A stretch of 58,475 nucleotides of DNA from Oceanobacillus massiliensis str. N'diop (GCF_000285495.1 NZ_HE610979.1:214556-273030), one strand, 5' to 3'; counted from the first letter of the stretch, positions 19,601 through 27,580 are shown. Notes: a model not told the origin generated them from the letters alone. Program-made: numbers and translations.

Positions 19601-20905
19601 CTATTTCAGGAAGATGAAATACAGAATAAAGACTACAAACAATCCATACATTATTGGATGTATTTCCTTCGCACGGCCCTTAACGATCATCGTAATTGGG
19701 TAGAAAATAAATCCAATGGCAATACCTGTTGCAATACTATAGGTTAATGGCATCATCAACACTGTTAAGAAAGCTGGTACTGCGATTTCGAATTCATCCC
19801 ATTCAATACTTTTCAAAGCAGTTGCCATCATAACACCTACAATAATTAAAGCCGGTGCAGTCACTTCATTCGTGATGATGCTCAATAGTGGCGAGAAGAA
19901 CAGTGAAAGCAGGAAGAATCCGGCTGCAACTACTGCTGTAAATCCAGTACGGCCACCTACACCCACACCTGCAGTGGACTCCACATAAGATGTTGTTGTT
20001 GATGTACCAACTGCCGCTCCGACAACAGTTGCTGCCGAATCAGCAAATAATGCCTTCCCAGCGCGGGGAAGCTTATTATCCTTCATCAACCCTGCCTGTG
20101 AAGCTACTGCAACTAGTGTCCCTGCAGTATCGAAAAAGTCGACGAATAGGAATGTCAAAATAACGACGAGCATTTCCAATGTAAAGATGTCACCAAAGTG
20201 TAAAAATGCCTGACCAAATGTTGGAGCAAGGCTAGGAACCCCACTGACAATTCCGTCAACCCCGGTTGGAACACCAATCAATCCGAAAACCATCCCTGTT
20301 ACAGCCGTTATGATCATCCCGTAAAAGATACCTGCTTTAATGCCAAGCGTGAGCAGGATAACGGAAACAACTACTCCAAACACTGCCAGCAATACAGTAG
20401 GAGATGTGATGTCACCAAGCGCAAGCATTGTTGACGGGTCAGAAATAACAATCCCTGAATTTTGTAAACCAATAAAAGCAATAAATAATCCAATACCCGC
20501 TCCAACAGCCAGCTTCAAGCTAGAAGGAATTGCGTTAATTACCTTTTCGCGCAGACCTGTCAGCGTTAGGACAATAAAGATAATTCCGGATGCCAAAACA
20601 CCAGCCAGTGCTGTCTCCCAAGGAATTCCAAAGGTAAGTACAACCGTGTAAGCAAAAAATGCATTCAATCCCATACCTGGCGCCAATACAACCGGATATT
20701 TAGCGATAAAGCCCATAAATAGCGAACCGACTGCAGCAGCAATAGCCGTTGCAGCAAATACCGCCCCCTGATCCATCCCGGTTTCCCCCAGGACGGATGG
20801 ATTCACAAAAAGAATATACGCCATCGCAAGGAATGTGGTTAAACCTGCCATAAACTCTGTTTTGTAGTTTGTACCCAGTTCTTCAAACTGAAAATACTTT
20901 TTCAT
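19601..20905 (-). CDS. pbuG: Hypoxanthine/guanine permease (NCS2/AzgA family)
   Basis: It imports hypoxanthine and guanine across the cytoplasmic membrane. The 434-residue protein starts KKYFQFEELGTNYKTEFMAG, close to Bacillus PbuG. It carries the family blocks APGMGLNAFFAYTVV, FVDFFDTAGTLVAVASQAGL and ALFADSAATVVGAAVGTSTT, across about 12-14 membrane segments. Its position between guaA and yebE in B. subtilis, its guanine riboswitch and its PurR-type boxes all support PbuG over the paralogue PbuO. Confidence 0.93.
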   Translation of the reverse strand: MKKYFQFEELGTNYKTEFMAGLTTFLAMAYILFVNPSVLGETGMDQGAVFAATAIAAAVGSLFMGFIAKYPVVLAPGMGLNAFFAYTVVLTFGIPWETALAGVLASGIIFIVLTLTGLREKVINAIPSSLKLAVGAGIGLFIAFIGLQNSGIVISDPSTMLALGDITSPTVLLAVFGVVVSVILLTLGIKAGIFYGMIITAVTGMVFGLIGVPTGVDGIVSGVPSLAPTFGQAFLHFGDIFTLEMLVVILTFLFVDFFDTAGTLVAVASQAGLMKDNKLPRAGKALFADSAATVVGAAVGTSTTTSYVESTAGVGVGGRTGFTAVVAAGFFLLSLFFSPLLSIITNEVTAPALIIVGVMMATALKSIEWDEFEIAVPAFLTVLMMPLTYSIATGIAIGFIFYPITMIVKGRAKEIHPIMYGLFVVFILYFIFLK

Positions 20906-20945
20906 TTACGATTCCCCCTAAAATTATAACTATCTATAAAGACAT

Positions 20946-20977
20946 AAAAAACGCCCCTGGAACTTTCCAAGAGCGCT
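20946..20977 (-). terminator. Riboswitch terminator of pbuG
   Basis: On the minus strand GCGCTCTTGGA and TCCAGGGGCGT form a GU-containing stem followed by six T. It lies between the aptamer and the pbuG start codon, 41 bp from the gene. Confidence 0.85.
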
Positions 20978-21035
20978 ACCTTCACTATACAGAGATTGTA
21001 ATGAGGCTTTCCATAAATGGATAGCTTACGATCTT

Positions 21036-21104
21036 CCGCGTAGTCAGACTAGTTTACGGCAGTCTGGTAGAAACTCTGGGCCATATCCCCGAAATTATAC
21101 GCAT
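21036..21104 (-). ncRNA. Guanine-class purine riboswitch aptamer, pbuG
   Basis: On the minus strand P1 pairs GCGTA with TACGC. The conserved GATATGG, GTTTCTACC and GACTACG blocks are present. The J3/1 C at the specificity position predicts guanine or hypoxanthine as ligand. Confidence 0.92.
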
Positions 21105-21124
21105 TTCAATCAAATTATATTACT

Positions 21125-21199
21125 ATATTACTAGTCTTACTTAGCAATGTCAACAGAATACGAACAATGTGTCATATTTTCTTACGATCGTTCGCTTTA
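21125..21199 (-). promoter_or_regulatory. pbuG promoter with two PurR boxes
   Basis: On the minus strand TTGACA (21153-21148), a 17-nt spacer and TAATAT (21130-21125) make a near-consensus promoter. Upstream are TAAAGCGAACGAT (21199-21187) and, in the opposite orientation, AATACGAACAAT (21157-21168). Both are one base from the CCGAAC core of the PurBox. Dual control by PurR and the riboswitch is inferred. Confidence 0.8.
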
Positions 21200-21239
21200 T
21201 TTTCTGATTCAGCTCAGTAAAGCATCACTTGACGGCAGA

Positions 21240-21340
21240 TGCTGATATATCGCCAAAAATGCTGATATAGTACTGTTTTTTGCTGATATTCCACCGAAAA
21301 AGGCTGATGTATCACTAAAACATGCTGATATCCCCGGTGC
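21240..21340. repeat. Five-unit 21-bp tandem repeat
   Basis: GCTGATAT-like cores occur at 21241, 21260, 21282, 21303 and 21324, each followed by a short variable piece and usually an A/T run. The unit resembles TGCTGATATATCGCCAAAAA. It differs from the array at 1-375 but has the same period and a similar homopolymer-containing design. Confidence 0.85.
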
Positions 21341-21372
21341 CCACCTTTGCCTTTCCTCATCAGTAAAGGGAA

Positions 21373-21399
21373 ACACCTTCAACCAATGGTTGGAGGTGT
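21373..21399. terminator. Hairpin beside the left guaA-type attachment site
   Basis: ACACCT and AGGTGT close a 13-bp stem over TCAACCA/TGGTTGG; T7 follows a short distance away on the plus strand. It lies just outside the guaA-end copy at 21415. It could be the terminator that guaA used before the island was inserted. Confidence 0.6.
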
Positions 21400-21414
21400 C
21401 CTTCCTTTTTTTAT

Positions 21415-21429
21415 CTACTCCCACTCAAT
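21415..21429. other. Attachment site copy A (guaA 3' end duplicate)
   Basis: The 15 bases CTACTCCCACTCAAT are identical to the last 15 bases of guaA at 25935-25949, in the same orientation. In the guaA reading sense they encode IEWE followed by a stop. Such a direct repeat of a gene's 3' end is the footprint of site-specific integration, and the guaA 3' end is a known integration target in bacteria. Confidence 0.85.
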
Positions 21430-21840
21430 AAAATGCAAGAGACTTAGAACCAATTTCTTTAATTTAGTGTTTTTTTGGTTTGATAAAAAGAGTTAATTAG
21501 GTAAAGATATGATTTTATTGATGACATGGCAGATGACATGTTAACCTCATACACCTAAAAAAATCCCACAGGACAAATATAATTGAAATCTGAGTGGTTT
21601 TGGTGTATATTCATGTTTAAAACAATCCGATAATTTCCCTTGAAAAATATAAAAGATAATCATGGAAATTAAACAGCAGACTTTTGAAAATTATTAAAAT
21701 GCGGCAGAACACTTAAGATATGACTTTAACACAGAAACCCATTCTAGATAATAATGATATTGCAAATGGAGATTTTAATTTTAAGATGTATGGATAGAAA
21801 CCATTCAATCATCGATCAAATACTCTACTAGACGAGCTGA
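21430..21840. other. Left end of the island, no intact gene
   Basis: This AT-rich stretch has only broken coding traces. One short frame around 21796-21887 reads RRAEWYLLQKKLEKDP before a stop, with different residues continuing in other frames, so it looks like a decayed gene that I cannot name. Confidence 0.4.
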
Positions 21841-22023
21841 ATGGTACTTACTACAGAAAAAATTGGAAAAAGACCCTTCGAACTAGTAAACATTACACTG
21901 AATCCTGAACTTTTGTTAGAAAGAATTTATAAAATGAAACAATGGAACACTACATTCTGGATGGGAAATTATTTTTATAGAGTGAAAAATAAAAATGATT
22001 TAAAGAACATCAAAAGAGAATAG
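21841..22023 (+). pseudogene. Short frame in decayed coding DNA
   Basis: This 60-residue frame (ending in YRVKNKNDLKNIKRE) has no ribosome site and overlaps another broken frame. It may be the tail of a degraded gene. I do not recognise a family. Confidence 0.25.
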
Positions 22024-22098
22024 ATAATTTCTCAAATTATTTAGCTTTTACTTACTCGCTTGCTGGAAGATAGAAACTTAAAATGAGAGATGATATTA

Positions 22099-22608
22099 AT
22101 GAAATTACAAGTTAGGATTGCTTATGAAACGGCTGAAATGCTTGAGTTGCTTAAGGAACATTATCAAGAACAAAACGAAATTAATTTTTCTAAAGGAGAA
22201 GTATTATCAAAAGCAATTTTAGATACATACGATATGTGGAAAGAAACCGATTGGAATAGGATACTTGGTTTGCCTATAACCATTGATAAAAATTACGAAA
22301 TTTCTTCTGGAGCACTAAGACCTAAATTTCAAATTTCTGTAAATATAGAGCCTAAGATTACGGAACTGAAAAAGATTATCCAACAAAATGTGGGTGCTAA
22401 ATATGTAACTATTGGCGCCGCGATTAAATTTGTCCTAAGGTTAGTAATTTATGAACTTCAAAACAAAAATAATGTTTCCACTGAGTCAGTAATTTTTGAC
22501 ACGTTGGATAAATTTACACAAAACAATATGTCTACTGAAACAAAAGAAACACTCAAAAATTTTGTTAATGAAGTTATGACTAAACTTGAAGTAAACGACT
22601 TGTTATAG
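22099..22608 (+). CDS. Hypothetical protein with two ribbon-helix-helix-like segments
   Basis: I do not recognise a named family for this 169-residue protein. It seems to repeat one design twice: a short strand (KLQVRIAY) followed by two helices to about residue 46, and again a strand (KFQISVNI near residue 79) followed by two helices to about residue 125. Strand-helix-helix is the layout of ribbon-helix-helix DNA-binding proteins, so a regulator is possible. I chose ATG 22099, with GAGAG 9 nt upstream. It is the first intact gene of the island and has its own terminator. Confidence 0.7.
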   Translation: MKLQVRIAYETAEMLELLKEHYQEQNEINFSKGEVLSKAILDTYDMWKETDWNRILGLPITIDKNYEISSGALRPKFQISVNIEPKITELKKIIQQNVGAKYVTIGAAIKFVLRLVIYELQNKNNVSTESVIFDTLDKFTQNNMSTETKETLKNFVNEVMTKLEVNDLL

Positions 22609-22621
22609 TAGTGGTATTATT

Positions 22622-22648
22622 AGAACTCATTAGTGAGTTCTTTTTTTC
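22622..22648 (+). terminator. Terminator after the RHH-like gene
   Basis: AGAACTCA and TGAGTTCT form a perfect 8-bp stem with a TTAG loop, followed by T7. Confidence 0.92.
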
Positions 22649-22682
22649 TTCCACCAACGTCAACACAAAGGAGAAATAATAG

Positions 22683-22712
22683 TTGACAAACAAATAAAAT
22701 ATGCGGTATTAT
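22683..22712 (+). promoter_or_regulatory. Promoter of the island operon
   Basis: TTGACA, an 18-nt spacer and TATTAT match sigma-A elements well. It is the only strong promoter visible before the gene cluster at 22.8-24.7 kb. Confidence 0.75.
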
Positions 22713-22831
22713 TCATATATAGAGAGGGGAATTAGAGAGGAATAAAATAAGGCAAGAAAAATGTTCTTTGAAAACTGCTATATTTACCCGCTATCACTAC
22801 CTAAATTGGAGGTTTGAATTATGTCGTTAAC

Positions 22832-22966
22832 GTGTTCACACTCAACGCAATAAAACAGACTGCTTATGCAATAAAACTTTATGAAACTTTGGGGAGTTAC
22901 ATTTTCAATTATATTTTGAGCGATAATCAAGAGGTTGAAGATAAGATCGAAGGGAAAAAGACTTGA
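22832..22966 (+). CDS. Putative small protein, possibly frameshifted start
   Basis: This 44-residue frame starts at GTG (about VFTLNAIKQTAYAIKLYETL) and ends EGKKT; its stop overlaps the next TTG start. The best ribosome site (GGAGG at 22809) serves an ATG at 22821 in another frame that yields only ten residues (MSLTCSHSTQ). Either that is a leader peptide or a single base change has split the gene. No family is recognised. Confidence 0.35.
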   Translation: MFTLNAIKQTAYAIKLYETLGSYIFNYILSDNQEVEDKIEGKKT

Positions 22967-23166
22967 CCTATTGCAAAAATGCAAGAAATATGCCTGAACT
23001 TTTTAGCATTTATGATAACTTTGAATTAGAACAAGACGTCATGATTATTTACCATATGATTTCGAATTATTTGATAGAAGAAAACAACAGATTCAACAGC
23101 TTGAAATTACAGTTTGGAGAAAAGGCAATTAAGTTTTTTAACAATATACAGGGAGGAATAAAGTGA
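22963..23166 (+). CDS. Small hypothetical protein in the island operon
   Basis: This 67-residue protein is probably helical (MPELFSIYDNFELEQDVMII and following). The TTG start has AAGGG 9 nt upstream. Its start overlaps the stop of the preceding frame, and its stop overlaps the GTG start of the next gene (GTGA). Such spacing suggests co-translation with the 325-residue protein. No family is recognised. Confidence 0.55.
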   Translation: MTYCKNARNMPELFSIYDNFELEQDVMIIYHMISNYLIEENNRFNSLKLQFGEKAIKFFNNIQGGIK

Positions 23167-24140
23167 ATATTACAGAACGAGCTGAAAATTGGGTTAGAAA
23201 CTGGCTGAAATATTGTGATAACAAAAATATAGCACCTTGGGAATTTGATTTTAAACAATGCTATTTGGAAGACGATATTGAAGATAAATCAAATTTATGG
23301 TTAGAACTAGCATATAAATATACGAATTTACTTTCAGAAAAAAACACTAATTTCAATGTTACAAAGAACACTGGGGCTAACGCCGATTGCGACAAAGAGG
23401 CATTTTATATATATCATGTTTTAGGATGGCAAAAAGAAATTAACGACAGTGTTCGTGGAGATTCTATGAACTCTTTTGCAACAACATTTACACCACTTCT
23501 TTTAGTTAATAAAACCCCCTTCTCAATAGAGAATAACAAAACCTGGAACGATGATTTTAGTGGTGTACCTAACATCTATACAGAATTAAAGTATTGGGTT
23601 AAAAATGATACAGTTAGAAATATAGAAAAATTTCATTTTAATACAGAAAATCTACGGAGAATAAAAAATGGCATTACAAGTACTCATTTGTTAAATGAGA
23701 TAGAGCAATTTGCTCAATCAACTCATTCTATAGGTAATTTCACAGTGATGTTATCTTGGATGAATCAAGGAAGAGGAAGTGGAAATGTAAAAGACTATTG
23801 GGATTTAACGTTGAAGAATCTCCAGGATTTCTTAATGCAGTTTGAACATGGTGAAAGAATTTGGATGGAATTTATTGGTAAATATTATCTATTTCCTTTT
23901 GTAGATAACAATTATACAGTTAGTGAATTGTGGGATAATCATTTTGAAAAATCCGTTACTCCAAGCAGTATAGCAGATTTTGAACAATTTTATCGTAATG
24001 TCAATTTGCTTATTGAAGAACGAGGAAAGTGGATTACTAAAATACTCTGTGAAAAACTGAATCTAATAGACTTACATTTCTATAAGAATACTTTAGCAGA
24101 TGTGAAAAAAATACGTTACTTTAATGAAATTATTAATTAA
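23163..24140 (+). CDS. Uncharacterised 325-residue protein
   Basis: I cannot assign a function. The sequence is soluble, rich in aromatic and acidic residues, with no signal or membrane segment. Distinct blocks are GNFTVMLSWMNQGRGSGNVK near residue 190 and KDYWDLTLKNLQDF following it. The general layout resembles DUF6994-type hypothetical proteins, but I hold that loosely. The GTG start follows GGGAGG at 6 nt and overlaps the preceding gene. It sits directly upstream of a phosphatase-like gene, so the two probably act together. Confidence 0.75.
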   Translation: MNITERAENWVRNWLKYCDNKNIAPWEFDFKQCYLEDDIEDKSNLWLELAYKYTNLLSEKNTNFNVTKNTGANADCDKEAFYIYHVLGWQKEINDSVRGDSMNSFATTFTPLLLVNKTPFSIENNKTWNDDFSGVPNIYTELKYWVKNDTVRNIEKFHFNTENLRRIKNGITSTHLLNEIEQFAQSTHSIGNFTVMLSWMNQGRGSGNVKDYWDLTLKNLQDFLMQFEHGERIWMEFIGKYYLFPFVDNNYTVSELWDNHFEKSVTPSSIADFEQFYRNVNLLIEERGKWITKILCEKLNLIDLHFYKNTLADVKKIRYFNEIIN

Positions 24141-24203
24141 ACAACAACTATTGAGTCTTAAAAAATCGGTCTTAATTTCTTGTACTTCAAGGAGAGGTTT
24201 CTA

Positions 24204-24686
24204 TTGGATAAAGTAACTATTATGAGTCGTAAGAAGTTTTTAGAATGGGTACCGCCAGTTTCAAAAGAACAAGTTATAGCTATTAGAATCGGGGATAGAG
24301 AACCAGTCAAAGACACTGCCTCAAATCACTATACTGATACGATGTCCTTAGCTTTTTATGATGAGTGGACTTTTGCTGAAGAAATTGATCGTAGCACACC
24401 TGCGGGCAGTAACAGATTGACCGAAAAAAACAAGGTGATTATAGATGATTTTATTGATAAGCATGCCGATAAATATTTTGTGCTACATTGCGAGCAAGGA
24501 ATCAGTCGTAGCTCAGCTATTGGCTATTATATCTTAAAACGACTTGGGTATAAAAAAGAACTAAATGAGAAGAAAGACAGCGCGTTGTATTCGCCAAATA
24601 TCGAAGTATATGGTCTTTTGATCGGTAAACCTTATACAAAGAAAACAGCAATTGAATTGCGGGATGAAATAAATTATCCAGAATAG
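24204..24686 (+). CDS. Dual-specificity/tyrosine phosphatase-like protein
   Basis: The 160-residue protein carries the PTP/DSP signature HCEQGISRS, that is Cys96-X5-Arg102, where Cys would form the phosphocysteine and Arg bind phosphate. A helix follows (SAIGYYILKRLGYKK), as in the DSP fold. Small proteins of this type occur in phages and islands. The substrate is unknown. I chose the TTG at 24204, with AAGGAGAGG 7 nt upstream. It is last in the island operon, 63 bp after the 325-residue protein. Confidence 0.82.
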   Translation: MDKVTIMSRKKFLEWVPPVSKEQVIAIRIGDREPVKDTASNHYTDTMSLAFYDEWTFAEEIDRSTPAGSNRLTEKNKVIIDDFIDKHADKYFVLHCEQGISRSSAIGYYILKRLGYKKELNEKKDSALYSPNIEVYGLLIGKPYTKKTAIELRDEINYPE

Positions 24687-24710
24687 ATGAATATTGGTGA
24701 ATAAAAAAAT

Positions 24711-24747
24711 CCTAGAAACCCTATAAATCAAGGTTTATAGGCTTTCT
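24711..24747. terminator. Bidirectional terminator copy next to attachment site B
   Basis: A 14-position stem with one mismatch joins 24714-24727 and 24734-24747. The hairpin and flanks are similar in sequence to the guaA terminator at 25885-25931 (ATAAAAA, CCTAGAAAC, AAATCAA and TAGGCT shared). It is thus probably a diverged copy of the guaA downstream region. Confidence 0.75.
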
Positions 24748-24751
24748 CCTT

Positions 24752-24766
24752 CTATTCCCATTCAAT
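24752..24766. other. Attachment site copy B (diverged guaA 3' end)
   Basis: CTATTCCCATTCAAT differs from copies A and C at two of 15 positions. Both changes are silent: read in the guaA sense it still encodes IEWE and a stop. It divides the accessory region into a 3.3-kb and a 1.2-kb part. Confidence 0.75.
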
Positions 24767-24852
24767 GGAGAGGGCAGGGATTATAAAGCCTGTTGTTATC
24801 ATATTTCTAAGGTGTCTCCATTACCTTGGAGAAATTTTTTGTAGGGCAAGGG

Positions 24853-24945
24853 ATGACTATGGTAGATACATGGCAATACTCCGAAATAAAAATTGAAGCA
24901 GATAGCTATACGATTGGGGAAATCAATGGTACGAAAGCTAAGTAA
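24853..24945 (+). CDS. Possible 30-residue peptide or gene fragment
   Basis: A short frame (MTMVDTWQYSEIKIEADSYT, then IGEINGTKAK) follows AGGGCAAGGG. An inverted repeat AGTAATCA/TGATTACT (24941-24965) overlaps its end. It may be a remnant; no family is recognised. The rest of 24767-24994 shows nothing. Confidence 0.3.
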   Translation: MTMVDTWQYSEIKIEADSYTIGEINGTKAK

Positions 24946-24994
24946 TCAGTGTTTGATTGATTACTATAAGTAACTCGTGACAAGATTACTTTAA

Positions 24995-25291
24995 AGCAAA
25001 AGAAAGGATGGATTGATAACTCCTAAAGGTTTAAGGCATTTACATGCTTCTTTCCTTATAAATGAATTGAATGTAAACCCCTTAGTTGTTCAAAAACGTT
25101 TAGGTTATTCAGATATTCAAATCACATTGGGAGTGTATGCCCACTTATACCCCACTATTGATAGTGAGATCGCTAATCAAATGAATGGAAAGATTAAAAT
25201 TCAGACTTCTGGTAATAGCTTATTAAATAATTGGAATGGCAATCAATATATTAACCGTTCAAATGAATCAAACTTAGAGGATGAGAAATAA
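24995..25291 (+). pseudogene. C-terminal fragment of a tyrosine recombinase (integrase)
   Basis: The frame is open from 24995 (stop just upstream) and reads TPKGLRHLHASFLI, then VQKRLGYSDIQITLGVYAHL. This is the last third of a phage-type integrase: the Arg of GLRH with its His, the LGH box altered to LGY, and the Tyr nucleophile in VYAHLYP. The N-terminal and central domains are absent, so it cannot be active alone. It is the likely remnant of the enzyme that inserted the element at guaA. A TTG at 25013 is the only plausible start. Confidence 0.85.
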
Positions 25292-25310
25292 GTAAAAGAA
25301 GGTGCTTTTT

Positions 25311-25853
25311 GTGAAATTTTTCATATCCGATACACATTTCTATCACGAAAACATTTTAGGGTTAAGCAATCGCCCTTTTGATAATGTAGCAGAAATGAAT
25401 CAAACAATGATTAATAATTGGAATGATGTGATCGATGAAACTGATGAAGTTTATATTTTAGGTGATCTAGTTGTTAGAGGAAGTGGGAGACAAGCAAATG
25501 AGATTCTAAAGCAATTAAACGGAGTGAAATACCTAATTAAAGGTAATCATGAACATTATCTAGATGATCCAGAATTTGATAGTTCTCATTTTGAATGGAT
25601 AAAGGATTATTATTCATTTAAGTACAATAAACAAACAATAGTATTGTTCCATTATCCAATATTGGAATGGGATAAATTTTACAACAACTCAATTCATTTG
25701 TTTGGACACGTTCATCACAAAGGGATAGAGTTCTTTAGAAATACTCTGGGAAGTAGAGCTATTAACGTAGGTGTAGATGTAAATGAATTTTATCCAATTA
25801 GTATAAAACAAGTTTTAAGTATAGTGAAATCAAGAGAAAACAAGTTACTCTAG
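25311..25853 (+). CDS. Calcineurin-like metallophosphoesterase
   Basis: The 180-residue protein contains all the metal-site motifs of the family in order: FISDTHFYHE at the N-terminus, ILGDLV near residue 52, KGNHEHY near residue 80, LFHYPILEW near residue 110 and FGHVHH near residue 130. Small enzymes like this are common in phages and elements; the substrate may be nucleotides, nucleic acid or protein. The GTG at 25311 is chosen because AAGAAGGTG lies 6 nt upstream. It is in the accessory region between site B and guaA and shares a bidirectional terminator with guaA. Confidence 0.9.
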   Translation: MKFFISDTHFYHENILGLSNRPFDNVAEMNQTMINNWNDVIDETDEVYILGDLVVRGSGRQANEILKQLNGVKYLIKGNHEHYLDDPEFDSSHFEWIKDYYSFKYNKQTIVLFHYPILEWDKFYNNSIHLFGHVHHKGIEFFRNTLGSRAINVGVDVNEFYPISIKQVLSIVKSRENKLL

Positions 25854-25886
25854 TCATGGTTAACGAAACGGATACCAAAATAGAAT

Positions 25887-25931
25887 AAAAAGCCTAGAAA
25901 CGCTGTTAAATCAACGTCTAGGCTGTTTTTT
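25887..25931. terminator. Bidirectional terminator between guaA and the phosphoesterase gene
   Basis: AGCCTAGA and TCTAGGCT (25891-25898, 25917-25924) close an 8-bp stem with further pairing inside. T6 follows on the plus strand, T5 on the minus strand. Confidence 0.88.
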
Positions 25932-25934
25932 ATA

Positions 25935-25949
25935 CTACTCCCACTCAAT
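25935..25949. other. Attachment site copy C inside the guaA 3' end
   Basis: CTACTCCCACTCAAT is the complement of the last four codons and stop of guaA (IEWE, stop). It is repeated exactly at 21415-21429, so it marks the right boundary of the inserted DNA while leaving guaA intact. Confidence 0.85.
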
Positions 25950-27470
25950 CGTTGCAGGTGGCTTGCTCGTAATGTCATACACTACGCGGTTGATATGTGC
26001 TACATCATTGACCATTCTTGTGGAAACACGTTCAAGCACATCCCATGGAATACGCGCCCAATCAGATGTCATGCCGTCGATTGAAGTTACTGCCCGAATG
26101 CCGATCGTATGGTCATAGGTTCTTGCATCCCCCATGACACCTACACTTTTAATATTCGGCAGGACCGTAAAGTATTGCCAGATATCACGGTCAAGACCAG
26201 CATTTGCAATTTCTTCGCGAAGGATTGCATCGGACTCGCGCACGATTTCAAGCTTGTCTTCTGTTACTTCACCCAATATGCGAATGGCGAGGCCAGGTCC
26301 CGGGAACGGCTGGCGCCATACAATATGATCCGGAATTCCAAGCTGTGAACCAAGTTCGCGAACTTCATCCTTGAATAATGTATTCAGCGGCTCAATCAGC
26401 TCAAATTGCATATCTTCCGGAAGTCCGCCGACATTATGATGCGATTTAATGGTTTGGGCAGTCTCTGTTCCGCTTTCGATGACATCTGTGTAAAGCGTGC
26501 CCTGTGCAAGAAAGTCAATATCTTTTAATTTAGCGGCTTCATCATCAAAAACATAAATAAATTCATTACCGATGATTTTACGCTTCTTCTCCGGATCATC
26601 GACACCGACCAATTTGGAGAGGAAACGGTCTTTTGCATCCACTTTGATGATATTCATCTTGAAATCCTCAGCAAATACCTTCATGACATCATCTGCCTCA
26701 TTTTTGCGAAGCAGTCCATGGTCGACAAAGATACAAGTAAGCTGATCCCCAATTGCTTTATGAATCAAGGCGGCTACAACGGAAGAATCCACTCCTCCAC
26801 TTAATGCACAAAGGACTTTGCGGTCGCCAACTTTATTTTGGATGTCTTCCACTTCCATATCAATAAAGTTTTCAATGCTCCAATCACCTGAACAATCACA
26901 TACATCGAACACAAAACGATTCAGTACATCATTACCATACTCCGAATGACGCACCTCGGGATGGAATTGCACACCGTACAGTTTTCTTTCAGTGTCACTG
27001 ATGGCTGCAATTGGTGTGGATGGGCTTGTTGCATCAATTTTGAATGATGGCGGAGCTGCAGTTACTTTATCTCCATGGCTCATCCATACGGTTTGCTTTG
27101 TTGGTGTGTTCTTAAAAAGGACTGGATCCAGATTCAATTCAATCAGTGCTTTTCCATATTCACGATTTGCTGCTTTTTCAACTGTACCATTGTAATGCAA
27201 TGCCATTAGTTGCATTCCGTAGCAGATGCCAAGGATTGGAATATCCAGATCAAAGATTCCCTCATCGCAGCGGAAGCTATTTTGATCATAAACACTATGC
27301 GGACCACCGGAGAGGATAATTCCTTTAGGATTCATCTCTTTAATTTCCTCTGCGGTCAATTTATGTGAGTGCAATTCGCTATACACACCAAATTCTCTTA
27401 TGCGGCGTGTAATCAGCTGGTTATACTGGCTGCCAAAATCCAATACGAGTATCATTTCATTATTCTCCAT
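25935..27470 (-). CDS. guaA: GMP synthase (glutamine-hydrolysing)
   Basis: It converts XMP, glutamine and ATP to GMP. The 511-residue protein has an N-terminal class I GATase domain ([19 protein letters not shown]; elbow [17 protein letters not shown]), an ATP pyrophosphatase domain with the P-loop [16 protein letters not shown] near residue 222, and the dimerisation domain with [11 protein letters not shown]. It ends in [14 protein letters not shown] lies 8 nt before the ATG. It has a guanine riboswitch. Its 3' end is the integration site of the neighbouring island. Confidence 0.98.
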   Translation of the reverse strand: MENNEMILVLDFGSQYNQLITRRIREFGVYSELHSHKLTAEEIKEMNPKGIILSGGPHSVYDQNSFRCDEGIFDLDIPILGICYGMQLMALHYNGTVEKAANREYGKALIELNLDPVLFKNTPTKQTVWMSHGDKVTAAPPSFKIDATSPSTPIAAISDTERKLYGVQFHPEVRHSEYGNDVLNRFVFDVCDCSGDWSIENFIDMEVEDIQNKVGDRKVLCALSGGVDSSVVAALIHKAIGDQLTCIFVDHGLLRKNEADDVMKVFAEDFKMNIIKVDAKDRFLSKLVGVDDPEKKRKIIGNEFIYVFDDEAAKLKDIDFLAQGTLYTDVIESGTETAQTIKSHHNVGGLPEDMQFELIEPLNTLFKDEVRELGSQLGIPDHIVWRQPFPGPGLAIRILGEVTEDKLEIVRESDAILREEIANAGLDRDIWQYFTVLPNIKSVGVMGDARTYDHTIGIRAVTSIDGMTSDWARIPWDVLERVSTRMVNDVAHINRVVYDITSKPPATIEWE

Positions 27471-27580
27471 GGGTTATGCTCCTTCTGCTTTATCGTATCT
27501 GAAAGTGATAGTAGTGCTTGTAATGAGATAATGTTTCCGCTCTTATAAGTTTCTACTGTTTGAGGGGCTGTTATTCTACT

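Noticed and set aside
21209-21424. 71-residue minus-strand frame
   Set aside because: It is made of the GCTGATAT repeat and the attachment-site hairpin; no ribosome site.
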